Origin: Paraflavitalea pollutisoli
GTDB taxonomy: Bacteria > Bacteroidota > Bacteroidia > Chitinophagales > Chitinophagaceae
Direction: 5' to 3'
DNA: 64,000 nt
Assembly: GCF_029360705.1 (NCBI RefSeq)
Contig: NZ_JARKMX010000008.1
Location: forward strand, 2,968,202-3,032,201
The notes beneath the pieces are model-generated. The model was not told the origin of the DNA, did no database searches, and saw only the letters and a list, made by a program, of their open reading frames with translations. The position numbers and the translations under genes are program-made. Shown piece by piece: positions 41,276-49,692 of this stretch. The number at the start of each line of letters is the position of its first letter. Within the stretch, counting starts at the first letter, position 1.

Positions 41276-42487
41276 ATGAATCTCCACGAATACCAGGCAA
41301 AAGAGCTACTGAAGAAGTACAATGTTCCCGTCCAGGAAGGTTTCCCGGTCGATAGAGCGGATGCGGCTGAAGAAGCCTATAGAAACCTCAAGGTACAGTT
41401 TGGCAATAATTTCGCTGTGGTGAAAGCCCAGATCCATGCCGGTGGGCGTGGTAAAGGTAAGATCCAGGGAACCGAGCAACGCGGTGTAGCTGTTGGTAAG
41501 AGTGCAGAAGATATCAAGCAGATCGCTACCAATATCCTGGGCGGTACGCTGGTGACCATCCAGACGGGCCCTGCCGGTAAACTCGTGAACAAAGTATTGG
41601 TTGCACAAGACGTTTATTATCCTGGCCCCAATGAAGTAAAAGAATTCTACCTGTCGATCCTCCTCGATCGTGGCCGTGGCCAGAATGTGGTTATGTACAG
41701 CACCGAAGGTGGTATGGACATCGAAGAAGTAGCTCACAATACCCCAGATAAAATCTTCAAAGAGTGGGTTCACCCCGGTGGTGGCCTGCAAGGTTTCCAG
41801 GCGCGTAAGATCGCTTTCAACCTCGGTCTGAAAGGCGAAGCGTTCAAGAACTGTGTAAAGTTCGTTACCAATTTATACAATGCCTACGTAGGGCTGGATT
41901 GTGCCATGCTGGAGATCAACCCGCTGTTCAAGACTTCCGACGAGAAGATCATTGCCGTGGATTGTAAGATGAACCTGGACGACAACGCCCTGATGCGTCA
42001 TCCCGACCTGGCTGCTATGCGTGACGTGAGTGAAGAAGATCCTACCGAAGTAGAAGCTGGTAAATTCAACCTCAACTTCGTGAAGCTGGATGGCAACGTA
42101 GGTTGTATGGTAAATGGTGCTGGTTTGGCCATGGCTACCATGGATATGATCAAGCTGAGCGGTGGTGAGCCTGCCAACTTCCTGGACGTAGGTGGTACTG
42201 CCAACGCTACAACGGTAGAAGCTGGTTTCCGCATCATCCTGAAAGACCCCAAGGTAAAAGCGATCCTCATCAACATCTTTGGTGGTATCGTTCGTTGCGA
42301 CCGGGTTGCTCAAGGTGTGATCGATGCGTACAAATCCATCGGCAACATCGAAGTGCCCATCATCGTGCGTCTGCAAGGAACCAACGCCGCAGAAGCCAAG
42401 AAGCTGATCGAAGAAAGCGGTTTGAAAGTGCAGTCTGCGATCCTGCTCAGCGAAGCAGCAGCACTGGTGAACAAAGCAGTTGCTTAA
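41276..42487 (+). CDS. sucC: Succinyl-CoA synthetase (ADP/GDP-forming) subunit beta
   Basis: A 403-residue ATP-grasp subunit that with SucD converts succinyl-CoA and ADP or GDP to succinate and ATP or GTP in the citric acid cycle. Marks are [56 protein letters not shown], the magnesium site [23 protein letters not shown] and [15 protein letters not shown]. Length and order are normal. sucD is not adjacent, as in several Bacteroidota. A terminator follows directly. Confidence 0.97.
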   Translation: MNLHEYQAKELLKKYNVPVQEGFPVDRADAAEEAYRNLKVQFGNNFAVVKAQIHAGGRGKGKIQGTEQRGVAVGKSAEDIKQIATNILGGTLVTIQTGPAGKLVNKVLVAQDVYYPGPNEVKEFYLSILLDRGRGQNVVMYSTEGGMDIEEVAHNTPDKIFKEWVHPGGGLQGFQARKIAFNLGLKGEAFKNCVKFVTNLYNAYVGLDCAMLEINPLFKTSDEKIIAVDCKMNLDDNALMRHPDLAAMRDVSEEDPTEVEAGKFNLNFVKLDGNVGCMVNGAGLAMATMDMIKLSGGEPANFLDVGGTANATTVEAGFRIILKDPKVKAILINIFGGIVRCDRVAQGVIDAYKSIGNIEVPIIVRLQGTNAAEAKKLIEESGLKVQSAILLSEAAALVNKAVA

Positions 42488-42511
42488 TTTATCCGGTAAA
42501 TAATATGGAAG

Positions 42512-42540
42512 GGTCGTCGGGCAACCGGCGACCTTTTTTT
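42512..42540 (+). terminator. Intrinsic terminator after sucC
   Basis: Stem GGTCGTCGG / CCGGCGACC (one G-T pair) with a GCAA tetraloop and seven T residues, 25 bases after the stop codon. Confidence 0.9.
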
Positions 42541-42544
42541 GCCC

Positions 42545-43030
42545 CTACAGGTCTCCTCCCATATGCCGTTTGAGCAAGCTGATGACGGAGCCCATATAAG
42601 AATGGGTACGTGCCAATAGCTGTTCATAGACGGAGGCTTTGACGGCTGCCGGTCTTTGTTCGAGCGGGAATACAAACTGGCTGTCCTTTTTATCCGCTTC
42701 CAGGTGGCGGATGGAATACCGGTAGCCAGTATTGGTGAGCGCCATTTCGAGGGTCAGGTACACGGGCACATTGAATCCCTTGAGCCCCTGCACCAGGCGT
42801 ACGACGATATGACCGCGGGCGGTATGCACGCCTTCAACAAAAGCGATTGAATCCCAATGCACGATAAATGGCGTCAGAAAAAATGCTTTGGAGCGTTGTG
42901 CGAGCAGCGTATCGGGTACGTTGAGGGAGATCTGTTGGGCGTATTCATACTGATCAGCTCCGTTGCGCGGTAGCTGTGCATTGGTGCCAATGCCGGTCAA
43001 CAAACAACAGATGATCATCAGGTAACGCAT
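42545..43030 (-). CDS. Secreted protein, possibly DUF4468-like
   Basis: A 161-residue protein with a signal peptide (MRYLMIICCLLTGIGTNAQ). The pattern YEYAQQISLNVPDTLLAQRS, an aromatic-rich strand and RGHIVVRLVQG...VYLTLEM faintly resembles the DUF4468/TBP-like fold of Bacteroidota secreted proteins, but I am not sure. The C-terminal 50 residues form helices (VKASVYEQLLARTHSYM). It is convergent with sucC, and its stop lies 5 bases past the terminator. Confidence 0.55.
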   Translation of the reverse strand: MRYLMIICCLLTGIGTNAQLPRNGADQYEYAQQISLNVPDTLLAQRSKAFFLTPFIVHWDSIAFVEGVHTARGHIVVRLVQGLKGFNVPVYLTLEMALTNTGYRYSIRHLEADKKDSQFVFPLEQRPAAVKASVYEQLLARTHSYMGSVISLLKRHMGGDL

Positions 43031-43251
43031 GCTCGTACAAGGTAGAAAAACAATTGATCTTTTTCAGAAATATATTCCAGCCGTAACGCAGGCTGTATAA
43101 GTGGTTTTGCCAGCTTATCGTGGTGCTGGCGAGGGGCTTTAAACCGCTTTAACAGCTTTTTGGGCAATTATTGCAACATGGACAAAATAGCTGGCACAAA
43201 ATTTTCGTTATGGCTTTCTATAACACTTTAACCACATCAATAACCAACAAC

Positions 43252-43335
43252 ATGAAGAGCCCTGTTAAGATCTTTTTTGGGGTGCTGGTGATCAGCTACG
43301 TGCTGCTCTACGGCATTATGGCCCTGATCAGCTAA
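43252..43335 (+). CDS. Possible 27-residue single-helix membrane peptide
   Basis: MKSPVKIFFGVLVISYVLLY followed by GIMALIS: a short basic N-terminus and one hydrophobic helix, the classic form of a small membrane protein. The same frame is open from an ATG at 43210 (41 residues), but the added part is polar. No ribosome-binding site is seen. The acetyltransferase gene begins 40 bases later. Confidence 0.4.
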   Translation: MKSPVKIFFGVLVISYVLLYGIMALIS

Positions 43336-43363
43336 ATCAACGTGGGGTTAAGCGGTGAGGATG

Positions 43364-43371
43364 TATCTTCG
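43364..43371 (+). promoter_or_regulatory. Promoter-like TATCTTCG box next to the acetyltransferase start
   Basis: TATCTTCG (TAnnTTCG form) ends 4 bases before the ATG at 43376, the same spacing as the polX box at 3180-3187. If functional, the mRNA would be leaderless. Confidence 0.35.
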
Positions 43372-43375
43372 CCGT

Positions 43376-43861
43376 ATGCCTTCCCTGCAGATCAGAACCA
43401 TCGAGCAACCTGATAATGCGGCACTTGCCGTGATCATTCGCCAAACCCTCACGGAATTTGGCGCCAACCATCCCGGCACTGTTTTCTACGACAGTACGAC
43501 TGATGCCCTGTACGAATTATTCCAAACACCCGGCAGTATTTATTTTGTAGCCACGCAGGATGACCAACTGCTTGGTGGCGCGGGCATTTTCCCTTCGGAC
43601 GGTTTACCCGCAGGCACCTGTGAACTCGTGAAGATGTACCTGTTGCCGCAGGCACGGGGACTTGGGTTGGGTAAACTCCTGATCGATCGGGCACTGGAAT
43701 GGGCCCGGCAGGCTGGTTACCAGCAGGTATATCTTGAAACCATGCCCGAACTGAGGAAGGCGGTGAGAGTGTATGAAAAGTTTGGCTTTCAATATCTCGA
43801 CGGACCACTCGGTAATACCGGCCATTTCGGCTGCGATATCTGGATGCTGCGAAGCCTTTGA
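43376..43861 (+). CDS. GNAT-family N-acetyltransferase
   Basis: A 161-residue acetyltransferase. The acetyl-CoA loop is QARGLGLGKLLIDRALEWAR, preceded by the strand CELVKMYLLP and followed by YEKFGFQYLDG, all in the usual GNAT order. The start at 43376 (MPSLQIRTIEQPDNAAL) fits the family N-terminus and the promoter-like box; seven codons further upstream are possible. The substrate is unknown. A purine-rich repeat copy begins at the stop codon. Confidence 0.88.
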   Translation: MPSLQIRTIEQPDNAALAVIIRQTLTEFGANHPGTVFYDSTTDALYELFQTPGSIYFVATQDDQLLGGAGIFPSDGLPAGTCELVKMYLLPQARGLGLGKLLIDRALEWARQAGYQQVYLETMPELRKAVRVYEKFGFQYLDGPLGNTGHFGCDIWMLRSL

Positions 43862-43905
43862 AAGGCAAGAAGGCAACAAGGCGCCGAGGCATCAAGGGGA
43901 AATGC
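43860..43905. repeat. Purine-rich GGCAACGAGGC-type repeat, copy B
   Basis: Plus-strand purine tract directly at the 3' end of the acetyltransferase gene, with GAAGGCAACAAGGC and GAGGCATCAAGG. Related to copies at 3101-3179 and 53194-53274. Confidence 0.5.
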
Positions 43906-43945
43906 AATGAGGAAGAGCGGCAACTGGTAACTCCACAGTCTTTCG

Positions 43946-44563
43946 CTACGCACTCAACTTTACCTCGTAGATGGGGCTGAACAGGTACATTTTACCGGTC
44001 TTGACTTCCTGGCACTGGTAGCGTTTGCGCAACTTCTTTCCTTTTTTGAAGATCCTCCCCTCCCCGATGTCGAACAGATGGCCTTCGGGCACATCTTCCA
44101 CGAGGATCATTCCATTTTGTTTATCGTATCGCTTCAACACCCGCATGAGGTTTTCATCGGCACAACTGCTGGCCGGGAGGTCGTGCAGGGAGCGGCCAAT
44201 GGCCTGTTGTATATCGGCGGGAAAGATGCCTTCTTTGAGGAACTCGGCGAGCAGCAGGGCATACAGGCCTTTCCACTCTTTGCCATGCGACTGCACCCGG
44301 TTGCCGTGTTGCAGAAAGGTGACCAGGTGCGCCAGTTCGTGTACCAGTGTTATGAGGAAGGCGTATGGGTTGAGGGTGCCGTTGACGCTGATGCGGTGGG
44401 TTTTGTCGTGGGTAGCGTGGCGATAGTCGCCCAACACGGATTTTCGTTCCTGGGTAATGGTCAGGTGTACTTTGTATTGGTTGAGGTAGTCCAGTACCTT
44501 ATGTACCGCCGCTTCGGGAATGAAGCGACGCAGGTAATCCAGTGGGGCTTCCTGTTTAGGCAT
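43946..44563 (-). CDS. SprT-like zinc metallopeptidase domain protein
   Basis: A 205-residue protein with the zinc-binding motif HELAHL (His75, Glu76, His79) and a third ligand His93 in QSHGKEWKGLY, as in SprT/SprTN-type proteins. The N-terminus carries the DNA-protease-like preceding strand HRISVNGTLNPYAFL, and the C-terminus has a short beta domain (GRIFKKGKKLRKRYQC). Bacterial SprT proteins are poorly characterised; the eukaryotic relative cleaves DNA-protein crosslinks. Its start overlaps the 3' end of the AtpI-like gene by 8 bases, so translation is coupled. Confidence 0.88.
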   Translation of the reverse strand: MPKQEAPLDYLRRFIPEAAVHKVLDYLNQYKVHLTITQERKSVLGDYRHATHDKTHRISVNGTLNPYAFLITLVHELAHLVTFLQHGNRVQSHGKEWKGLYALLLAEFLKEGIFPADIQQAIGRSLHDLPASSCADENLMRVLKRYDKQNGMILVEDVPEGHLFDIGEGRIFKKGKKLRKRYQCQEVKTGKMYLFSPIYEVKLSA

Positions 44564-44960
44564 TTTTGTTCTGCTTGCTGAGTTTCATGACTATGGCGGC
44601 CTCCGTGAGGGTATACACGAAGTACAGGAACATAAAGCCCAATACGCCACCTGAATTGACCTTTTTGCCGGAGGCCATGATATAGACCAGGGCTGCTACA
44701 CCGCATACGCCCATCTTGATCAGCATGCTGCCCTTGATCATGCGCAGAAAGGCATGAATATTCTTGTTGCGCAGGGCGCGGGTATGCTGGTAAAACGAAA
44801 AGGCGGTGAGCACGATGAGCAGGATATTGCCGATGATGAGTACATCGGTGTTGACGCCCCATTGGGTGAGCAGTGAACGTCCTGCCAGGAAGAAAATGCT
44901 GGTTAAAATGAAGATAACGGTAATCGGTAAAAAGGCCTTTGCTGCTGTCTTAGTGTCCAT
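44556..44960 (-). CDS. Four-helix membrane protein, AtpI-like
   Basis: A 134-residue protein with four hydrophobic segments and short loops, starting MDTKTAAKAFLPITVIFILTS and ending in AIVMKLSKQNKNA. The size and the position after bactofilin fit the AtpI-like proteins that precede ATP synthase genes in many Bacteroidota, but here no atp gene follows. The frame is open for 93 codons upstream, yet that part is Arg-rich and not protein-like, so 44960 is the start. Annotation as AtpI-like is tentative. Confidence 0.6.
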   Translation of the reverse strand: MDTKTAAKAFLPITVIFILTSIFFLAGRSLLTQWGVNTDVLIIGNILLIVLTAFSFYQHTRALRNKNIHAFLRMIKGSMLIKMGVCGVAALVYIMASGKKVNSGGVLGFMFLYFVYTLTEAAIVMKLSKQNKNA

Positions 44961-44998
44961 GTGCTGTGATAAATAGATTGTCGGGGGCCGACCGGGAG

Positions 44999-45019
44999 CC
45001 CGGCAGCGCGACTGCCGGG
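44999..45019. other. Strong G/C hairpin in the leader of the AtpI-like gene
   Basis: CCCGGCAG / CTGCCGGG with a 5-base loop, between bactofilin and the AtpI-like gene. There is no T run on either side. It may be a processing or attenuation element. Confidence 0.4.
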
Positions 45020-45145
45020 GCAGCCTCTTATGCCGCCCACACGGCTGCAAAGGTAGCCGAGCGTATTGGAACCGGAAAATAATATCCCATTCCCTCCATT
45101 TTATTGAAAATGAGCGGTAAAAAGATCCGTTGTCGATATAAGGGA

Positions 45146-45592
45146 TCAGGCGTTGGCCAGTATGGCTTTCTCGGTACGTTTGTCGGCCTGTCCGTTGGAG
45201 GCGGGCTTCACGTCGATATCGCCACCACTCATGTGACACTGTCCGTTGAAGTTGGCACTTGGTTCGATCTGCAGTTTGCCGGCGTGGAGGTTGCCATTGA
45301 CATTGCTGCCACCTTTCAGTTGAAGCAACTCCTTTACCTTGATCGTTCCGGTCACTTTGCCCATGATATCGGCTTGCTGACCGTTGATATCACCGTTGAC
45401 GACACCGTTGGAGCCGATGACTACCTTGGCTGTACAGTTGATATTGCCTTGCAATACGCCGTCGATCCGGATATCTCCGCTACTGCTGATATCTCCTTTG
45501 AGGGTGGTGCCGGAAGCGATGATGCTGGCGCCGCTGGGCGTGGGTGTTTCCGTGTAAGTCTCGGACTTGGACTTTTGGTTGAACATTGACAT
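45146..45592 (-). CDS. Bactofilin, polymer-forming cytoskeletal protein
   Basis: A 148-residue bactofilin. A polar N-terminal tail is followed by a right-handed beta-helix of repeated strands: GTTLKGDISSSGDIRIDGVL, GNINCTAKVVIGSNG, VNGDINGQQADIMGKVTG and LLQLKGGSNVNGNLHAGKL. Bactofilins polymerise without nucleotides and localise cell-wall enzymes or polar machinery. It is followed by the AtpI-like gene and preceded, 124 bases away, by an M23-type scaffold gene on the same strand, the usual partner of bactofilins. Confidence 0.92.
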   Translation of the reverse strand: MSMFNQKSKSETYTETPTPSGASIIASGTTLKGDISSSGDIRIDGVLQGNINCTAKVVIGSNGVVNGDINGQQADIMGKVTGTIKVKELLQLKGGSNVNGNLHAGKLQIEPSANFNGQCHMSGGDIDVKPASNGQADKRTEKAILANA

Positions 45593-45716
45593 AGAGCTGG
45601 TTTTAAATGAGTTTGGATATATCGGTAAATCGACACGAACTGTATTACCTGTAACGGATAAGGTAGTAGCTGCATTGCCACCAAAGACCAGGAATTATGC
45701 ACATGCCCGAAAAAAG

Positions 45717-46112
45717 TTATTCATCGATCGTTTCAGGCTTGGGTATATCCAGCGCCGTGGTATCGAGCTTTACGGCTACATTACCCTGTAACACACTTTT
45801 GACACTTTCCAGGTATTGACCACGTTGGTGCATGACGTTTTCCAATGAATCGGTCCTGATCTTCAACTCTCTGAGTTCACGGGTAGCATTGACATCACCA
45901 TAACCCGGAATGTACATCCTGAGGGGGGTGAACACGATCAGTGCGACGGTAAGGCCAGTCAACAACACAAAAATGGTGCTAAGAACCACGTAAACGCTGA
46001 GGCGTGAAAGTTTAAACGTAACTACTTCTTCGTACGTATCGTCATTCATCACTACCAGGCGGTAGCGATTTTGTAATCTTTTTAACGTGGAATTGGCATC
46101 GAATTTGGCCAT
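45717..46112 (-). CDS. M23-type membrane scaffold lacking the peptidase domain
   Basis: A 131-residue protein: a short basic N-terminus with RYRLVVMNDDTYEEVVTFKL, one membrane helix (about 41-63), the conserved TPLRMYIPGYGDV and a coiled coil (ELRELKIRTDSLENVMHQRG). This is the N-terminal half of Bacteroidota M23 (LytM) peptidases, which normally continue to about 290 residues with the zinc peptidase domain. Here the gene stops at residue 131 and the next 124 bases contain no LytM coding, so it is a true short form and not a sequencing frameshift. It lies next to bactofilin and divergent from sprE, and may be a non-enzymatic scaffold. Confidence 0.72.
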   Translation of the reverse strand: MAKFDANSTLKRLQNRYRLVVMNDDTYEEVVTFKLSRLSVYVVLSTIFVLLTGLTVALIVFTPLRMYIPGYGDVNATRELRELKIRTDSLENVMHQRGQYLESVKSVLQGNVAVKLDTTALDIPKPETIDE

Positions 46113-46221
46113 ACAGAGGATTTCAAGCCTTTAAAGGTAGCAAGATAGGCTGAAAACCACTCACCTGTGGAAACAAAAAAATAAACGCTACATTCGACAA
46201 TATTTTGATTGAAATTCAGTT

Positions 46222-49200
46222 ATGAAGGGTTTAGTTTGCGGTTCAATGACGGTCTTGAAACAGTTCATCTTATTACTCTTCGTTTCCTTCGTTTGGTTGC
46301 CGGAATCATCCGCTCAGCAGCCCTTGCTTTCCTTTGACCTCAAGGGCAAACCCAAGAAATACGAAGACAAGAAATTACGCTCTGAAAAAACGGGCGATAA
46401 GAAATGGAAATTCCCCCGCACCTTCACCCAGAATGGTGTTACGAAGTTCAACTGGCACTTCAATGCCAATGCCCGTCTCGAAGAGATCGTTGCCCGCGCC
46501 AAGGCTGGCCACAAAGACGATTACACGCAGTTACTCACCTTTTACAACTATACTTTACGGCAGACCGCCCAGGATCGTGAACTCGATTCTGTCATTTATA
46601 AGGCCAATACCGGTATTCTTATCCATGACCTGCGCACTACGTGGACCGATAACCTGTACATGCTGATGGGCCAGGCCTACTACTACAAAAACATCCTGGA
46701 TACCGCCTACCTCACGTTTCAGTATATCAATTACATCTATTCACCCCGCGAAAAAGACGGCTACGATATTCCCATCGGCAGTAATGCTACCGAAGGAGGC
46801 AATGCCTTCTCTATTTCAACGAAAGAAAAGACGGATGTGCTGCACAAGGTATGGAGCAGCCCCCCCAGCCGCAATGAATCTTTCATCTGGCAGATCAGGA
46901 CCTTTTTGGCCAATGATGAAATGCCCGAAGCAGCTGGCCTGATCGAGACGCTCAAATACGATCCCAATTTTCCGCAACGGTTGAAGACCGATCTGTACGA
47001 AATGCAATCCTTGTATTTCTACAAGCAGCAGGCGTACGACAGTGCCGCCATCTACCTGGAGAGAGCTTTGCCGAATGCCGAAAACAGCAGTGAAAAAGCC
47101 CGCTGGGAATACCTGATCGCTCAATTGTACGAACGCGCTCGCAACCATACGGAAGCCAAAGAGTTTTACGAGCGCGCCATCGTACACACGTTCAATCCCG
47201 TGCTGGAAGTATATGCCCGTCTCAACAGCATTCGTCAGAACAAGGGTGATGAAAAAGCCATCCAGGCTAATATCGACGCACTGGTGAAGATGGCCCGCCG
47301 CGACAAATACATCAATTACCGCGATATCATTTATTTCGCAGCGGCGCAGATGGAGCTCGAGCGCAACAATATTGCCGGCGCCAAAGAACTGCTGCTGAAA
47401 GCGACCCGCTCCGTTAACCAGTCCGGCGACATGAGCAACAAGTCGAAGGCCTTTATCATGTTGGGTAACCTGACCTACGACGAGAAGCGGTTTGCCGATT
47501 CAAAAAACTATTACGACAGCGTTACCGTGCTCGACACCGCCATGCTTAGCCAGCAACTGTTCGATTCCCGTAAATCGGGACTGGCCAGGGTGGTGAAGGA
47601 AATGCAGATCATGGACAGACAGGATAGCCTGCAACGCATTGCCGCCATGCCTGAAGCAGAACGCACAGCTTTCGTGAAAAAACTGGCGAAGCAATTGCGT
47701 AAACAACAAGGGTTGAAGGACGTGAAAGAGGATGAACTGACGGGGGGCTCGGCTACCGACAACAGCGATCTTACCCGCAACCTCAATGCTCCCCCACCTG
47801 ACCTGTTTGGCACCAGCGATTCAAAAGGGGATTGGTATTTCAACAATGCCGGTCTCAAATCAAAAGGTTTTACCGACTACCGCAATAAATGGGGCAACCG
47901 ACCCAATGTCGACAATTGGCGCCGGATATCGGCTGTTCGTCAGAACGGTATTCAAACAGCCGGTACCGATCCATTGGCCAACAATGTACCCGGTGTAGAG
48001 GGTGGTGCGGCCGGAGCAGCTGGCACCAACCCCAGCGATATCAGCTTTGATGGGCTGATGAAGAACCTGCCCCTGACCGATAAACAATTGTCTTATTCCA
48101 ACGACTCCATCGAGAACGCGCAGCTGAAGTTGGGGATCGCCTATATCGAAGGGCTGGAAGAATATGCTGCGGCCATTACGGCGCTGGAAGGATTCCTCGA
48201 CCGCTTTGGTTACAGCAACCAACGTCCGGAAGCCCTGTACCATCTTTACTATTGCTATATGAAGATGGGACTGACGGCGAGTGCCGAAAGAGTAAAAAGT
48301 GAATTGCAGGCCAAATACGCCGATACCGAGTTTACCAAAAAGATCACCAACCCCAAGGGCAGTGCTGCAGAAAATGCGGAGAAAACGGCCATGACCAAAC
48401 AGTATGAGCATGTATACAACCTGTTCATCGAGGGTAGTTTTGCCGAAGCACTTGTACAGAAGCGCATTGCTGACAGCCTGTATGGCAAAAACTACTGGAC
48501 ACCGCAATTGCTGTATATTCAATCTGTTTATTTCATCAAAGAACGCCTGGATGATTCGGCCAAGGTAGCGCTGACCAATATTACTTCGACCTACCCCGGC
48601 ACACCGATGGCGGAAAAAGCTGCCCGACTGATCGATGTATTGAGCCGCCGGGCACAGATCGAAGATTATTTGACCAAACTGCAGATAGAACGTCCGAAGG
48701 AAGACAGCGCCACGGTCATCGACGACCAGTTGGCGGTAGTGAAACCACCCGTGGTGCCTCCTGTAGAAGAAGAGCAAGCGCGGATCATTGAAACCGATAC
48801 CAAATCTTCGGCTGTCAAGAAAGGCGTCGACGATAAAGCCGGTAAACCCGGTATTGCTACCGACAAGCTGAAACGCGATGCCCTGGTGGTGAATACAACG
48901 CCTGTACCACAACAGCCGGTTACCAAAGACAGTGTAACGACTGTTGCTCCGCCTGTGACCGCTCCGGTGGTCCCGAAAAAGGACAGCGTTACGATTACAC
49001 CTCCTGTTACGCCGCCGATCGTGGCCCGGAGGGATACACCCGTGGTTGCGCAGCCTGTGATCGCGAAGAAAGATAGTGTCGTGGCACCTCCGCCTGTTGT
49101 GGCCACGAAGGAGCCTGTACGTGCGCGGGAGATCACCGTGATACCCGGCAAACCGTCGTTCCTGTATGACCCCAACGCTACCCATATGGTGGCGGTGATC

Positions 49201-49539
49201 ATGAACAAAGTAGATCCTGTATACATCACGGAGGCGCGCAATGCCTTCAACCGCTATAACCGGGAGAGATTCGCCGGTCAAACCTTCCAGATCGGCAATG
49301 TGGCTGTATCTGACGAGGTGCGCCTGATGACGATCAACAGTTTTGCCAATGCCGATGCCGCGATCGAGTATATGGAAAAGGCGAAGAAATCGGCGCCTGC
49401 CGACCTGATTCCCTGGTTGCCGGTGGCGAAATACAGCTTTGTGATCATTACCGATGCCAACCTGGGTACCATTGTGAGTACCAGGGATCTGGACACGTAC
49501 AAACTATTCCTGCAGCAGATGTGGCCCGGAAAATTCTGA
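46222..49539 (+). CDS. sprE: SprE/PorW-type TPR protein of gliding motility and type IX secretion
   Basis: A 1105-residue protein with an N-terminal signal sequence (QFILLLFVSFVWLPESSAQQ), a long array of TPR-like helices (about 100-450 and 600-830), a Pro/Val-rich repeat region with PVVPKKDSV, PPVTPPIVARRD and PVIAKKDSV units (about 900-975) and a conserved C-terminal domain from PSFLYDPNATHMVAVI. SprE (PorW) links the PorK/PorN ring to the type IX translocon in the Bacteroidota. Known homologues are lipoproteins; no lipobox Cys is visible here. A second Met at codon 9 gives a better signal peptide. Confidence 0.85.
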   Translation: MKGLVCGSMTVLKQFILLLFVSFVWLPESSAQQPLLSFDLKGKPKKYEDKKLRSEKTGDKKWKFPRTFTQNGVTKFNWHFNANARLEEIVARAKAGHKDDYTQLLTFYNYTLRQTAQDRELDSVIYKANTGILIHDLRTTWTDNLYMLMGQAYYYKNILDTAYLTFQYINYIYSPREKDGYDIPIGSNATEGGNAFSISTKEKTDVLHKVWSSPPSRNESFIWQIRTFLANDEMPEAAGLIETLKYDPNFPQRLKTDLYEMQSLYFYKQQAYDSAAIYLERALPNAENSSEKARWEYLIAQLYERARNHTEAKEFYERAIVHTFNPVLEVYARLNSIRQNKGDEKAIQANIDALVKMARRDKYINYRDIIYFAAAQMELERNNIAGAKELLLKATRSVNQSGDMSNKSKAFIMLGNLTYDEKRFADSKNYYDSVTVLDTAMLSQQLFDSRKSGLARVVKEMQIMDRQDSLQRIAAMPEAERTAFVKKLAKQLRKQQGLKDVKEDELTGGSATDNSDLTRNLNAPPPDLFGTSDSKGDWYFNNAGLKSKGFTDYRNKWGNRPNVDNWRRISAVRQNGIQTAGTDPLANNVPGVEGGAAGAAGTNPSDISFDGLMKNLPLTDKQLSYSNDSIENAQLKLGIAYIEGLEEYAAAITALEGFLDRFGYSNQRPEALYHLYYCYMKMGLTASAERVKSELQAKYADTEFTKKITNPKGSAAENAEKTAMTKQYEHVYNLFIEGSFAEALVQKRIADSLYGKNYWTPQLLYIQSVYFIKERLDDSAKVALTNITSTYPGTPMAEKAARLIDVLSRRAQIEDYLTKLQIERPKEDSATVIDDQLAVVKPPVVPPVEEEQARIIETDTKSSAVKKGVDDKAGKPGIATDKLKRDALVVNTTPVPQQPVTKDSVTTVAPPVTAPVVPKKDSVTITPPVTPPIVARRDTPVVAQPVIAKKDSVVAPPPVVATKEPVRAREITVIPGKPSFLYDPNATHMVAVIMNKVDPVYITEARNAFNRYNRERFAGQTFQIGNVAVSDEVRLMTINSFANADAAIEYMEKAKKSAPADLIPWLPVAKYSFVIITDANLGTIVSTRDLDTYKLFLQQMWPGKF

Positions 49540-49692
49540 TGGGGGCCCCGTTTTTAACAGTTCGTGCAAGCAACCGGCCATCTGATTGGCAACGACTTAT
49601 AAATTAAGGAATTGCTGACCCATTGGCAGGTAACGCTTTAAGTACGATTTTTGCTGTAGTTCAGCACCCTTACTAATAAGACAATAACTCAT

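Noticed and set aside
43192-43207. TGGCAC-N5-TTTCG, resembling a sigma-54 promoter, before the 27-residue frame
   Set aside because: The essential GC of the -12 element is broken (TTTCG instead of TTGC). Only this weak match and TGGCAC near 8713, also without a -12 GC, were found.
45717-46112. Frameshifted full-length M23 peptidase
   Set aside because: The 124 bases up to bactofilin are too short to hold a LytM domain of about 100 residues and show no HxxxD or HxH motif in any frame.
47860-49281. 473-codon minus-strand frame opposite sprE
   Set aside because: Long antisense frames arise from the codon pattern of the real gene; the product is His/Arg/Phe-rich with no domain, while sprE on the plus strand has a signal peptide and TPR helices.
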